A DNA stretch of 64,000 nucleotides from Lateolabrax maculatus (Eukaryota > Chordata > Actinopteri > Acropomatiformes > Lateolabracidae). Location of the stretch: contig CM062202.1 in assembly GCA_031216445.1 (NCBI GenBank), forward strand, positions 15,699,501 to 15,763,500. Reading direction: 5' to 3'. Of the stretch, positions 1-11,500 are shown piece by piece. The notes under the pieces are model-generated. The model made no database searches. It worked only from the letters and a program-made list of their open reading frames with translations, and had not been told where the DNA came from. How positions within the stretch are numbered: position 1 is the stretch's first letter; each line of letters starts with the position of its first letter. The position numbers and the translations under genes are program-made.

Positions 1-811
1 ACTTTTCTCTATCAAAAATGTAAATCATTCTTCGGGGACAACATTTTTGATTTGAATGGTAATTTCAGGGTGGCACAATGGCTCAAGAGTTGACAATGCT
101 GCTGGACAGAAAGACAGACCCACATTGGATTCCTAGGCCTTTCCATGTAGAGTTTTCCCCTCTTAAGACTCTCCTGTTTTCCTCATTATATAGTCATGTA
201 TAAAAAATAAGGTGGATAGGAGACTTTAAATTGTCCACAGGCACAGTAAGAGTCTGTCATTTTCCATGATAGTTCACTGCCTTTTACAGTCTTGTGTGCC
301 CTTGGCAGGTGAGGAAAATAATCACTAAACATCCTTTGTCCAGTGTGTTGGTACTCTATTTGTGCACTGTGTGTCTTACATTTTTTGAATCAGACAGATA
401 AGGGAAGTCCAATCTCATTCAAAAACTTCACTTACATGATCAAATGAATCCCTGCACTAATATTACAATATGGGCATAATATTTGAGATAAGCGCCCTCG
501 AGGACTGGCAGATCATTGGCCTATACTGTTATAATCAAGACAATTTCACACTCTGACAGAAGCAAGACAACCACAATCAGAATCTGAAACAGTTTCTTAT
601 GATGGTGAACCCCAGAAATTCAATTGCCAGTTACCCTGCTTCCCAAGCCTTAACAACTCACAGCTGACGGCTGATCTCTTGGGGTGGCAAGTTCTTTAGA
701 AAGCAGAACTCACCGGCAGTTTTTAAGCTTGTTCACCTCGAGGTTGCTGATGTATACAGTAACATAATCATGAGTGTTGACATGGTGTGACGTGAAGTTT
801 TGTTTATCAGT

Positions 812-1066
812 TTGGGTAGCGGTGACCTAAATGTGAGAGAAGAAGGCCTTTCAGAAGAGGATCATCGGTTTGATCCCTTAAACTGGCGAAAAAACTAGCA
901 CAGACAAAAACAAGGCACTTAAACCCCAACTGCTTCAACGGAGCAGCTCAGTGGTCAACAGTAAAACCCTGTTGTGAATGTACAAAATGTAAGTTTATGA
1001 ATGTGAAGTAGGGCACTGTCGGAGAAGACTCTCCCTGGATAAATAAAGTTTAAAGAAATATTAAAC
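812..1066 (+). mobile_element. tRNA-derived SINE
   Basis: The segment contains a pol III B-box match (GGTTTGATCCC, 867-877). An A-box-like stretch (gggtagcggtgacc) lies about 50 bases upstream. It continues into a body containing AGGGCACTGTCGGAGAAGAC and the tail ctggataaataaagttt, a layout I recognise from abundant teleost SINEs. The boundaries are approximate. It lies about 10 kb upstream of pdgfd in the same orientation. Confidence 0.65.
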
Positions 1067-2278
1067 TAAATGCAAAATAGGTCACTGACCTGTTTCCACT
1101 GAGCTCCAAAAGAGGAAAAAAGGATTAAAGAATTATTTTTCAGAATAATTAGGGTGCATGAAGGGATGGTGCAATGTAGTTACTTTTCCTGTGAATAGTT
1201 TTGGTTTTAGTTTAGCAATTCAGACACGATTAGTGTGGGCTTTTAATTATACCTTAATAGTTATTCAACACATGCTGTGTTTCATTACTTATAATCTTAT
1301 TTGTATTATGTACTGTAAAGATCTTATTTAGTATATGACATTTTCTTTATTTTTACACGTTTATGCTTCAGAAATGTTGTACTTAATGCTAGTAAGGAAC
1401 AATTACTTGAACGTGCACAAGTTCTGTCATAAATTTGGTTACCACAAGATATAGGAACTGCAAGTCATATCTTATAGCAATATTTTAAGTGTTTGGATTT
1501 TTTGAGACTTGTACAAGATAGGAATGATTGTTCCCTTGTGGTTTTAGACTTTTTTTCTCAGTTGCTCTGATGCTTCGTCAGCTTTTCCTGGTTGTAGATG
1601 TGGACTGAAATGAAAAACAGGGTAAGTGAGTGGTTACTAAGGAATGAGTGAGGAATGAATCAGGACCTGATAACGAATTAATTTTAATGAGTAGTTCCTG
1701 AATAACTTGAGGATTATAGAGTAGATAATTATGAGTTACTAAAGAACAGACTGGGAGATAATATATTAATAATCTTAGGTAATGATTGGTTCATAAGTGT
1801 CTATGCTTCAGAATAACGACCATTTTCTACATGAGCCTTGTTTAACTATGAATAAGCTGCTGAACAGCACAAAGTAGTAGCTAGTAACTCACCATTATCT
1901 ATACAGTCCTCGAATCAGAGATATTCAAGATGATGGCAGTGCAGTATATTCATGTCCTCAAGAATATTTTAAAATGTACGAGAATTAAATAAAGAAACAC
2001 TATCAGTTTTGACCGCCAGTGGCACATTTCCATCAAAAGCTACATGGTTACATTGATTTGAATAGATGCCTTTCAGGCTTGGCTGGTTTTTGGAAATTTA
2101 GACATCAGGGAATCCCTACTCCATATAATTATGACTCCTCAGATGCATTTACAGTAAAAAAAAAAAAAAAAACTGTACACAGCTTCATAGAGAATGATAG
2201 AGCTAGATAAAAGAGATAGAAGTGGAAAATGAGTCCTTGTCTGAATGCATGTCCTTGTCTGAATCATCTTATAGTCAG

Positions 2279-2291
2279 TGTGTGTGCGTGT

Positions 2292-2342
<51 letters not shown>

Positions 2343-2348
2343 TGTGTG
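2279..2348. repeat. (TG)n microsatellite
   Basis: Nearly uninterrupted TG dinucleotides, with a few TA or CG substitutions. Confidence 0.97.
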
Positions 2349-2663
2349 ATCATCAGGCTATCCTGTCACGTAACATGCTAAATATCTCTGCAGACCACCA
2401 CCAGTGAAGCACAGGGATTAATGGGCCATTGGAGGCAACTTGACATTTGCGATGCCTATTTCTTCTGCAGGGAATAAGTAACACAACCCTGGATGCCGAC
2501 AAACACAAACACAAACACTGCAAGAATCCTCAAAAATACATGACATACATACATATATATGGTGCAGGTGTGTGAACATAAAAATATATTATACAATATA
2601 TAAACGTATAAGATATTAGTAAACTCAACACATGCTCAACTGTGACTTAGAAACATACCTCCG

Positions 2664-2664
<1 letters not shown>

Positions 2665-2728
<64 letters not shown>
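2665..2728. repeat. (AC)n microsatellite
   Basis: About 32 perfect AC units, followed by a short 10-base tandem duplication containing acaacagtgg. Confidence 0.97.
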
Positions 2729-2730
<2 letters not shown>

Positions 2731-5576
2731 GTGTGTACACAACAGTGGACAACAGTGGACTAATAAATCTTAACAGTTTATTAAACACACGCGTACAGTC
2801 CCATTTATTCAAATACTGTAGAAGTAGGCTAGGCTATCAGTTATAATGTCAATATCAGTTAGACACTCTTTCTATTCAGCCAAATCATGCACAGTGTGTG
2901 CACTTTATAAATCATGATGATACACTGGCCGAGTTAAAACAGACAAGTTTAACTTGTAATGGAACAAAACCTAAAGGGTCACACATACACATACCTCCTT
3001 CAGCTTACTTTTGCCTTGCATACAAAATGGTTGGCCACTTATCTTTGCCTTGACTTGTAATATAACTTCAATTCAACCTCAAGCTCTTTAAACACACAAA
3101 TACACATCATTTAAATAATGTGTCCTGTGACTAAGGCAGTTTGAACATTAAATAACCTATCAAAAGGAGGAAGAGGAGCCCCTTCATCAACACTGCATCC
3201 TGGTGGAGCTACTTTTTAGTAAAGGTTACATTGCATTTCCATCATTTTTGGCTACACCGGGTTTTCAGTGTGCTAAAAGAACATTTTCAGTGGCATAGCC
3301 TCTGGTGGCTCATGAATCAGTGCAAATGGCTACATTACAACTCCATAATGGGAAACTTTGCAATAAAACTCAATATGAAAAGTGTCAGTATTTGCTTTTA
3401 CAAATAAGCCATCATACTTTTATCAAAACATCTTTTGTGAGATTCCACCATCTCGGCTGCAAAAGTAATACTTCCAGATATTATTATGATCCACCTGTGC
3501 ATCACATTTGTAGATTTTGTATTTATTTAATTTTAACAAAACTACTGTCCAAACGCTACAAGCTACAGTAAGATGTTTCACGTGGCTTTCCAACTCTGAA
3601 TTCACTGAATTCCCCCCCGGCAGTATCACATTTTGAGGAGCTTAACGAAAATGAAATGGGGAAAATTAACCTCATTCTATACCCCCTCTTCCTTATTTAA
3701 TTTAGTCATCAAAATATTACTGCTGGTTTATACCTTTTCATATATTTTCTGCTTCCCTCTATTTAAAATTTCAGTAAAGAGGCCTGGCTCTCGTTCCCCT
3801 CTCTTACCCACACTGAAACCGTTCACAAATCAGCATGCTCTAATGGACCCAATTACCTGCACCTGTGGGTGCTGCCTGCCAGTCCTGTTGCTAATGCCAA
3901 CATCCAACCCCCGCCTTCTCCATCACCTGATCCCCACAGATTTTGAGTAATGATAACCATGCTGTAGGAGTGTGTTGCTGAATCATTTGGGGTTGTCACA
4001 TTTCATCATCAGTTTCCTAACTTCTACTGCGTTGAGACCATTAAGATCAATGTAGATATTTTTTGTTTGTTTTTATTTATTTTTTTTATATCAGACTTCC
4101 TTTCACAAATGATAGAAAAAAGATAAGAAAATATACAAAAGACTCAATTTGGATCTTGAAGTTTGGTAAGACCACTATATTCTTGTGTAGGCAGTTATGT
4201 AGAAAGTAATGATGAAAAATTGTCTTATCATATTATAGAAAATAATTGGTAATATTATTTTCAATGATACCTAAATTGTATCTATATCCTGGTGGGCAAA
4301 CTCTGTCTGTGTTTTATTCTGGTATTTAATGCTTAGGCACTAAATAAAGTGTTTTATATTCTTGTAATGACCATAAAGGATTTAATTTCACATTTTATGA
4401 CTCTACTGTGTGTGTGATAATAAGGAGCTAAAGCAATTAAGTCTTATCAACTCTGTCGGGGAGCGTTGTGTGTATGCTAAGTATTTTGTTTGTTCATGGA
4501 AGTGGTGCATTAAACCATGTTTTGTCTAAATACACTGCTTTGTGTGTGTGTGAGACAGAGAGCGAAAATGTGAGCACATGCGCATGCTCTGCTGTGTTGT
4601 AGGTTGTGCTTCTATTTAATTCATGCCATCTGTGTATGTGTTTTTGCAAGTGCTTGTATGTTTATTATGTGTGTGTATGAATGTCTGTGTCCTCATGCAG
4701 TGAAGGGTTGTTTCCAGTACATAGGGTCATTATGCCATCTATAAGGCCTATTAGGTGCATATATGCACTACTGCTGTTGTACATGCTCAGGATAGAGCCT
4801 GAGTTTGTTGTGTGTTTGTGTGCTTGTCTGATTTAGAAATAACTACTGTGTCTGTATGCACTGCCAGTTATGTATGCATGTCTGTGTGTGTATGTCTATT
4901 TAATGCCTACTAGTTGACTTTCAGTGCGTGCATGTGTTAGTAAGTTGAAGACAAGAGAACTGTGTCAGTGGAGCGAAGAGAATCAGAGGACAGATAAGCT
5001 TGTAATAATAATCCTCCTTTCGTTTTGTGTATCAAGCCAGCTTAATACACCTACCGACTGATAATCTGCCCAATACACATGAGACGAAAAACAAGCATAG
5101 ACAAAACTCACATATGTGCACACACACAGAAACAGAACTCTAACGGCAGTCGCAAAAAAAACAACAAAAACAAATCATGCAATTACAAAAATAAGGCTGG
5201 TACCTTTCATTGTTATTTAATTCTTCCATTATAAAGATATGATTTAGCGCCAATTAAAAAAGACAAATAAATGAGCAAATACCAAGGCATTGCTATAATT
5301 GATGACCTTCACACACAAACATTTTCACTGAAAGATGTTTTTAATGGTAGGTTCTAAATACCTTGAGGTTCCTAGAACAAAAGATTCAGGTGCATGACAA
5401 CAAAAGACCAAATAACAATTCAAAAAATTAAAAAAATAAATTCCTGAGAATACAATCAGTGTTTGTACACTACTTTGCTAAATACTTGGATAAATACGAA
5501 AATATCACTAATTAGAACAAACTGAGGATATGGGTCCTTTGGAAATTACATCAAATCAAGCTAACCAAAATTGTTT

Positions 5577-5602
5577 AGATTTTGGGTGAACTATCACTTT
5601 AA
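5577..5602. mobile_element. Terminal end of a TTAA-flanked MITE
   Basis: The motif gattttgggtgaactatcac followed by TTTAA is the right-hand terminus of a common fish MITE type (reverse complement TTAAAGTGATAGTTCACCC). No matching left terminus was found within 400 bases, so this looks like a truncated copy. A second TTAA-led terminus (ttaaagagatactccac) begins 15 bases further on, at 5617. Confidence 0.45.
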
Positions 5603-8193
5603 CTCTGTTCACTCTGTTAAAGAGATACTCCACAAATAAAATTGTCAAGAGTCGCCCAAACATCAATCAATCACTATCATACAATATTGTATAATACTTT
5701 TAGTTGCCAATGTGTGAGGATTGGGTGTGTTCATGGTGAACATGCGACACACACAGATGGTCACTGGGTCACATCCTTCTGACTACAGGATGCCATAACT
5801 CATCCTGGAGGTACAGAATCTCTAATTACTGAAAATTGGGAGTGGAACACAGCTGAACGGAGCATGACAGAACACACACACATTCATGCACAATCACACA
5901 CACACTTACCTCAACATACACACCCACATGCTCCATAGACGTGCACTCACCATTCTCCCCTCCTATACACTCAGACAATGCAAGCGCAGCACATGAAACC
6001 AGCCTTGCAAGAACTGCATGCCCCATTGCTCACACACACACATACATGGGTAGACACACACTTGCGTGTTCATACATACACAGATGTTGAGCTCATTAAG
6101 AGATTCCCAGGAGGTAGCCAAGAAAAGCAGGCTACTGTGGGAACCTCGAGGAATCTGTCACTCTGACCTGAACAGACACATTGAAGACGTACAGGAAATT
6201 AAACAATAGACAAAGGTAATATGTTGCTTTATTGTGATGACCTGAATCTATTTGGAACTTTTTAACATAGTGCCACAGACTATATCTCTGAAAGCACTTT
6301 CATCAAAAAGTGTTTGGAATATTTTGCACTAAAAGGCAAAACAATTTCAAGGAAATTATCCTATATTTACAATGGGAGCAGACATTTAGGAGTTTAAGGA
6401 GATGTTAGCCCCAAAAAGCATTTTTTTAGTATCAAAGAGTAACCCCCTGCAGGCTTTAAAGTGGCTGTTAAAAGAATAGCTGCTGTGGTCAGCTTGAATT
6501 GTGTCAAAGTTCTGTAATAGTAACAAGTATTCACTGCAAACATTTTTTTTATTGAAACAACTATGGAAATGTCTCAAAACTTTTGTGATTTAAGCTCAAT
6601 ATTTTCCGAACACTCAACATAATATGAATACATACTTAAAACTGAACTTTGAAAACTGTTCAATGGTTCTACTATGCTTGAAAATGCCACAGCCGAAAAA
6701 GAAGGAGATGAAATGTCCCACCATTTTGTTTTCTCTTTACTTAATGGCTGTTCATTTAAAATCTGAGTTTAATATTGTATTGATCGCCTTTTAGACTTGT
6801 ATAGGTTTAAAGAGTAAACCTTACTGCAGTTGTTCAGTGGCTCCAAGGCTTTTTGGTCAGTACAGAGATATATGCCAACACACACACTCATCCACACTAA
6901 AACACTGGTCACGTCTCCCTCTACCAAAGCTAATCCCCCTTCATCTGACGTTAAGCCAAAGGATAGAAGGATGAAGACAGGGAGGACAAAAGAAGATATA
7001 GGCGGAGAAAAGAAAAAGAGAAGAAAAGAGAACAATGGTCTTTGCCCTATTCACCTTTGACTTGAGATGTCTGGGCCATTAGTGGTGGAGGACATCTGAT
7101 GTCAAGTGTCTACAGAGATTTCCATATTTTGAGCCAAGATGTTTTTTTTACACATTTTTACCCACAGAGTTGCATTTAAAAACATTTTCAATTACCCCGT
7201 TTTCAGTCACATATAAAGCCAAATTTTCTACACCTACACTGCATCTGTGAGTCATTTCTCACCAAAACAAAAGCAAGGTTGCAAAATTTGTGCAAACTTA
7301 CGTGCACACATTAAGCCCACACAGGCATGCATGAATACAAGTCACTAAGGACAGACTGATTTACACATACTGAGTGAACACACACGCACACACACCCACA
7401 CACACACACACTTTTTCCTGTGTTTCTGTTACATTATTGTCTTCAAAATGATATTACAGGGTCAGATTCTGAGACAGAGAAATCATTACATATGTGACAT
7501 AAAAGGTATAATATGGTACTGACTGACTGACAACACCATCTGTCTTCAAGCCCCTAATTTCCATTTCTTCCCTTCACTGTCCTCTCTTTCTCCAAAAAGA
7601 ATAGTTTAACCTAATTTTGATTCCAGTTTCTGTTTCATTCCCAAACTTAACAATAGTTCTCTGTCTTTTCCCTTCTTCCCTTTCTTTCCATCCTTCTCTG
7701 ACTTTAATCCAATCCTCCTCTCTTTTTTAACACTCTATTCCATCTCTTCTCCCTCTTTTTGCCAAAGTCTTCATATCACGATGGATCAGACGCTGGGCCC
7801 AAAAACACCACCTGACGAGGTCTGTTATTCATATAATAAATATGGCTTTTATCAGACCACACACGCACGCACACACGCACACACACACAACACACAATCA
7901 AGCATATATTATCAGGACCACACCAATTCTGGGAAACCAGCCCGGCTGGATCAACACCAGAAACTCTATTATAACAATGTGTGTGTGAGAGGGTGTGTGT
8001 ATGAAAAAGAGAGAGAAGTGGATAGCACCTATGTCTTTGAAATTAGCCTTGTTTGTGTAAAGTCTTTGATAACACTGTACAGTACCTAAGGTACATGAAT
8101 TGACTTTGTGCATAAAAACACTTCATGGATTATCAGAAATGTACTATACAAATACTAACAGCATCTTCATGCATTCTTTAATGCAATAATACA

Positions 8194-8216
8194 TTAAAGG
8201 GACGATTCAGCAAAAA
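8194..8216. mobile_element. TTAA-led MITE terminus
   Basis: ttaaagggacgattcagc followed by a poly-A run resembles the left terminus of the element at 49809-50330 (ttaaagggacagttcaccc). No matching right end was located, so the extent is unknown. Confidence 0.3.
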
Positions 8217-8789
8217 AAAAAAAAAAAAAAAATCAGTTACCTCTAGTGGTATATACCAATAATGTTGGTTTTCTTTTTCCAGGTTTTGAAATATCTGTCA
8301 CTGTAATTTCTAACACAGAGAAATAGAATACAATTTAAGAACAACAGTGACATCTTTTTCCATATATAATTTTCCAGTTACTTTGAATAATCCAAAGACT
8401 TCACTGTGAACAATTTTCATTGGTCCTACTTTCTACTGAAGAAATGGTCCATAAAGACTGTTCAAAGTGTATTCCGCAGAGTAACAGGTGAGTAACAGGG
8501 ACATTGAGATGCTACTTTTGAGTCTTTTGAATGTAAATCTCTGAATGAAGTGACCAACACAAATTAAATTATTTTTCCTCCATTGCAATTGTGTCACCTC
8601 CATTGTATTGAGGTTGTATGAGAAATCTCAAATCTGATCATTTAACCAAAAACATCTGCTAAATACCACTAAGGCTAAGTGGTTTGTAATTTTGGTGACC
8701 AGACCCATTTGTCACTTCAAAAATTAAGGCATTTATATTATCATGATTACTGAGTAATCAAACATGTTCATGTTGTCGGCCACAGGGCT

Positions 8790-8930
8790 TACGTTGAGAA
8801 AGAAAAAATTAGACAGTCGTAGCAAAGAGCAAATACAAAATCACAAAAGAAAGTACAATTACGACTGGTCTGTCGGGGCGGGGATTAAACCAGCAACTTT
8901 TACTTAAGTGGTTGACACATCACCCCATGA
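8790..8930 (-). mobile_element. Possible tRNA-like SINE fragment (minus strand)
   Basis: On the minus strand the segment reads a B-box-like GGTTTAATCCC (plus-strand 8881-8891), close to the tRNA B-box consensus. No clear A box is present and the ends cannot be set, so this is tentative. Confidence 0.25.
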
Positions 8931-9439
8931 AGCATGCCTGACAAACAGACACACATTAGACATCAAGGTTACTTTACAGTACATCTGTGGACTGCGAAGT
9001 CACCTCAAGAAAGACAAGACTAATGCCAGATCATTAAAGCAGGCACATGCCGCGGACACACACACATACATACACACACACATAAAAAGAGTGGAGTGAT
9101 AAATACAAGAGAAAAATTATATCTGCTACTGACACAGCACTGTATGAATGATGAATAATAATGTGTTAACTCTATATTAAAGCAGTATTACCGAACATCC
9201 TATTGTTAAAAGTTGTATTCTGGTATTTTCTTATGGATGGTCTCTGCTGTCTATTTTTGCCATTAATGTGATTTATTTTCTTAATGTGTGAAATCACTTT
9301 TTATGTTGATGTCCAGATATTGCTTTTTTACCTTATTATTACAGCCATGGCAAATTTAATGTGGTGAAAGAAGATTAAAATGTGTGGGTGTTGATGTGCA
9401 TGTGTTTTTGCATCATGAGCATGCATGGTGTATGATACA

Positions 9440-9700
9440 TTTGTGCCTGCAAGCGATCTTTATATGTACTTACAAATTCATTCCCCGGGTGCATATGCCT
9501 TTGAAGCTCAGCGGGGTAGTCTAATAGCTTTTAATTTTAATTAATTTCCGCTCCCTATTAATAGCCTTTATCATTCCCTAAGTGGCTCTAAGTTTTAAAG
9601 GTGCTGCATTACTCATTAGCCAATTGCTGGGGTAATGGGAAAGCGTTGTGCTGAGTCAGCAAAAACCTCAAGTTGGCAAGTCCATCCCATAACGTCTAGA
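9440..9700. promoter_or_regulatory. Candidate conserved enhancer block upstream of pdgfd
   Basis: About 1.7-1.9 kb upstream of the start codon, simple repeats stop. The sequence becomes dense in homeodomain TAAT/ATTA cores (near 9521, 9531, 9538-9545, 9557-9562, 9614 and 9631). There is also a CCAAT pentamer and a perfect 13-bp Maf recognition element (9649-9661). The complexity and motif density look like a conserved non-coding element. No alignment was possible. Confidence 0.4.
9649..9661. promoter_or_regulatory. Perfect T-MARE (Maf/NF-E2/AP-1 site)
   Basis: TGCTGAGTCAGCA is an exact match to the 13-bp T-type Maf recognition element, with an AP-1 heptamer at its centre. Large Maf proteins, small Maf-NRF2/NF-E2/BACH dimers and AP-1 bind such sites. 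Confidence 0.6.
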
Positions 9701-10668
9701 TAACTCTAGATAACTAACTTAAAATGAGATGTTATGGTATGCACAGACATGGGTGACAAGAAACGAGAGTGAAGGGGAGACGCTGACAGTAAGTCTGTGA
9801 TGAGTGGGAAAGTGACAAAAGCAGAAAGTGAATGTGCCTTGAGGGAATTGTCTGGTCAGAAGCGCATTCATAAACTCTAAAAAGTGTTGAAGGCACTGCT
9901 TTGTTTTGCAAATACAGAATGTATCACCTTGACATTTTACAACAGTGGATAAATCACTGTAAGATGTACTTTCTAAAATGACTTACATAATTCCTGTCTG
10001 AAATGGTCGCCTTTGGCTTGCACAAAGCTGCCTATTGAATGATTCTTGGCAATCCACTTCCAGGATGTACTTATTAGAATCCTTCACAAGTGCAATCATG
10101 CCATCTGTGTTGTGTTAGACGAGCAATGGCAGCTTGTTTCAGACAGTGAGTGATCTGAGGAAGATAACATCACGGAGTGACAGAGGGACGGTGTCATTTA
10201 CAGTAATTCCTTGATTATATACAGTATATATGTTTTCAATTATTAAAGCATTTTTTTCATGAAAATAAAAAGACAGAGTCAATATAATTCTAACATGATT
10301 TAATACACTTAAATGCCCCATTACACACAGCCTATGACTTAGGACTAACTTTATGTTGTTGTTTTTTTACACATGCAGTATTAACTGTAATGACATCCCT
10401 CCTTTTTTGTCATCAGAATCCAAGTGAGCTCTTGTCAGCTGTTTCCTCAGCTTTCTGTGCACTGACTCCCCCTCTCCTGAGTGAGCTCACGGTGTGTTTC
10501 CTCTCCTGTGCCTGGCTGTGGTTACCCTCCCTGTGCTCTCCTCCGAGGGTTTCCTACAAAACTGTCCCCTCCTTGGCGCATTTCCTCGGTCCACTTTGAT
10601 GGACTCAAACACTTTGATGGACATTTCTTTTTATTACTAACAAAAAGTAGCAGTAACATACAACATAC

Positions 10669-10714
<46 letters not shown>
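10669..10714. repeat. (GATA)n microsatellite
   Basis: About eleven uninterrupted tetranucleotide units, 0.7 kb upstream of the pdgfd start codon. Confidence 0.97.
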
Positions 10715-10841
10715 GGTCTGTTTCAAAGAATTAGGAATGCTATAGAGGATGTAATGATTTTTACATCAAATACAGTAAATGTGTATTAAATGTGTATTTT
10801 TCTCTCTCCTGCTCGCCTCAGCACTTCGCTCAGTTACACAC

Positions 10842-10900
10842 CCACATTACACACACACACACACACACCCACACACACACGCGCGCATCGTGAGCGCGCA
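10842..10900. repeat. Alternating CA/CG tract in the promoter
   Basis: CA repeats with small interruptions run directly into gcgcgcatcgtgagcgcgc. The tract is almost entirely alternating purine-pyrimidine, and it marks the upstream edge of the CpG-rich promoter. Confidence 0.8.
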
Positions 10901-11042
10901 CCACTCAGTTGGCAAAGACGCGCTTTACTTTGATAGCGCAGACGCGTCAGACAGAAACTAGTGAACTATGCGGGATATTTCTCAGTGACTGAACAGAACT
11001 GATTCACTCCACGGCCGAAAGAAGTTCGGCGCCTGTGATCTC

Positions 11043-11243
11043 ATGTCTGACCGTGAACGGAGCTATATTACCCTCCACCTGCGCTTCACTGTTTCGGAGT
11101 TTTGCTTGTGGGGACTGCGGGCGCGTAACTTTTCGGAAGCAGACGAACACTCGGGATTTTTTTTTTTTTTTTTTTTGGGGGGCACTTTGGCACAAGACGG
11201 GACACCGCGTGCGCCAGGCGTCAGGCATCAGGAGAGAGATTAG
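11043..11243 (+). other. Upstream open reading frame in the likely 5'UTR
   Basis: An ATG at 11043 opens a 66-codon frame that ends at 11243, 140 bases before the pdgfd ATG. If transcription begins upstream of it, this would be a uORF able to lower translation of the main frame. The peptide has a Phe run from the poly-T tract and no domain I recognise, so a coding role for the peptide itself is unlikely. Confidence 0.35.
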
Positions 11244-11261
11244 AAAACCTGTAGTTGCTGC

Positions 11262-11273
11262 ATGGAAAGTTAG
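11262..11273 (+). other. Minimal three-codon uORF
   Basis: ATG-GAA-AGT-TAG lies 110 bases upstream of the pdgfd start codon, in the probable 5'UTR. Very short uORFs of this kind can delay or permit reinitiation. Only the sequence is seen; any effect is inference. Confidence 0.35.
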
Positions 11274-11382
11274 TTTTGGCCCAAACTTTTTATTTATTTA
11301 TTTTTTTTGATTAAGCCACTGGGAGGTTAAAAGGACATTTACTACGTTTTTAAAAGTGTACTTTGTAGAGGTTGTCATCGCC

Positions 11383-11500
11383 ATGAGTGGACCGGTGGTT
11401 TTCCAGATGTGGATGCTTTTACTGTTGGGGGCTTTGCTGAGGCTCGGGAGGGCTCAGGTCTCCACGGCCAAGGTGATGAGGGGCAACATCAGAAGAGAAG
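11383..11500 (+). CDS. pdgfd: pdgfd exon 1: signal peptide and N-terminus
   Basis: This exon encodes residues 1-39 plus the first base of codon 40 (phase 1 donor, G|GTGAGG). The ATG lies in a good start context (gccATGa, G at -3). It is followed by a hydrophobic core (residues 9-21, rich in Leu) and a small-residue site (GRA|Q, about residue 24) typical of signal-peptidase cleavage. The open frame runs a few codons upstream of this ATG but contains no earlier ATG. The segment after the signal peptide (residues 25-39) ends NIRRE, comparable to NLRRDE at the same place in human PDGF-D. The N-terminus is the least conserved part of the protein, so the start is supported by the signal peptide and the downstream frame. 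Confidence 0.92.

Larger units (their letters stand above)
1..10841. other. Upstream non-coding region
   Basis: No exon with conserved protein content and flanking splice signals was found here. The region is AT-rich and contains a SINE (812-1066), dinucleotide repeats, ends of TTAA-flanked MITEs (5577-5620 and 8194), a tRNA-like B-box fragment (about 8790-8930), and a candidate conserved regulatory block (about 9440-9700). The short open frames are compatible with chance. The rest shows nothing I can name. Confidence 0.6.
10842..11382 (+). promoter_or_regulatory. pdgfd: CpG-rich pdgfd promoter and 5' untranslated region
   Basis: CpG dinucleotides are rare across most of the window but crowd between about 10880 and 11225 (for example gcgcgcatcg, gacgcgtc, gcgggcgcg, ccgcgtgcgcc), directly upstream of the pdgfd start codon. 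This is the pattern of a CpG-type vertebrate promoter. No convincing TATA box is placed well enough to name the start site. A T-rich run followed by G (11157-11182) and an AT-rich stretch (11285-11310) lie in the probable 5'UTR. Transcription start is unknown; most of 10950-11382 is probably transcribed. Confidence 0.6.
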
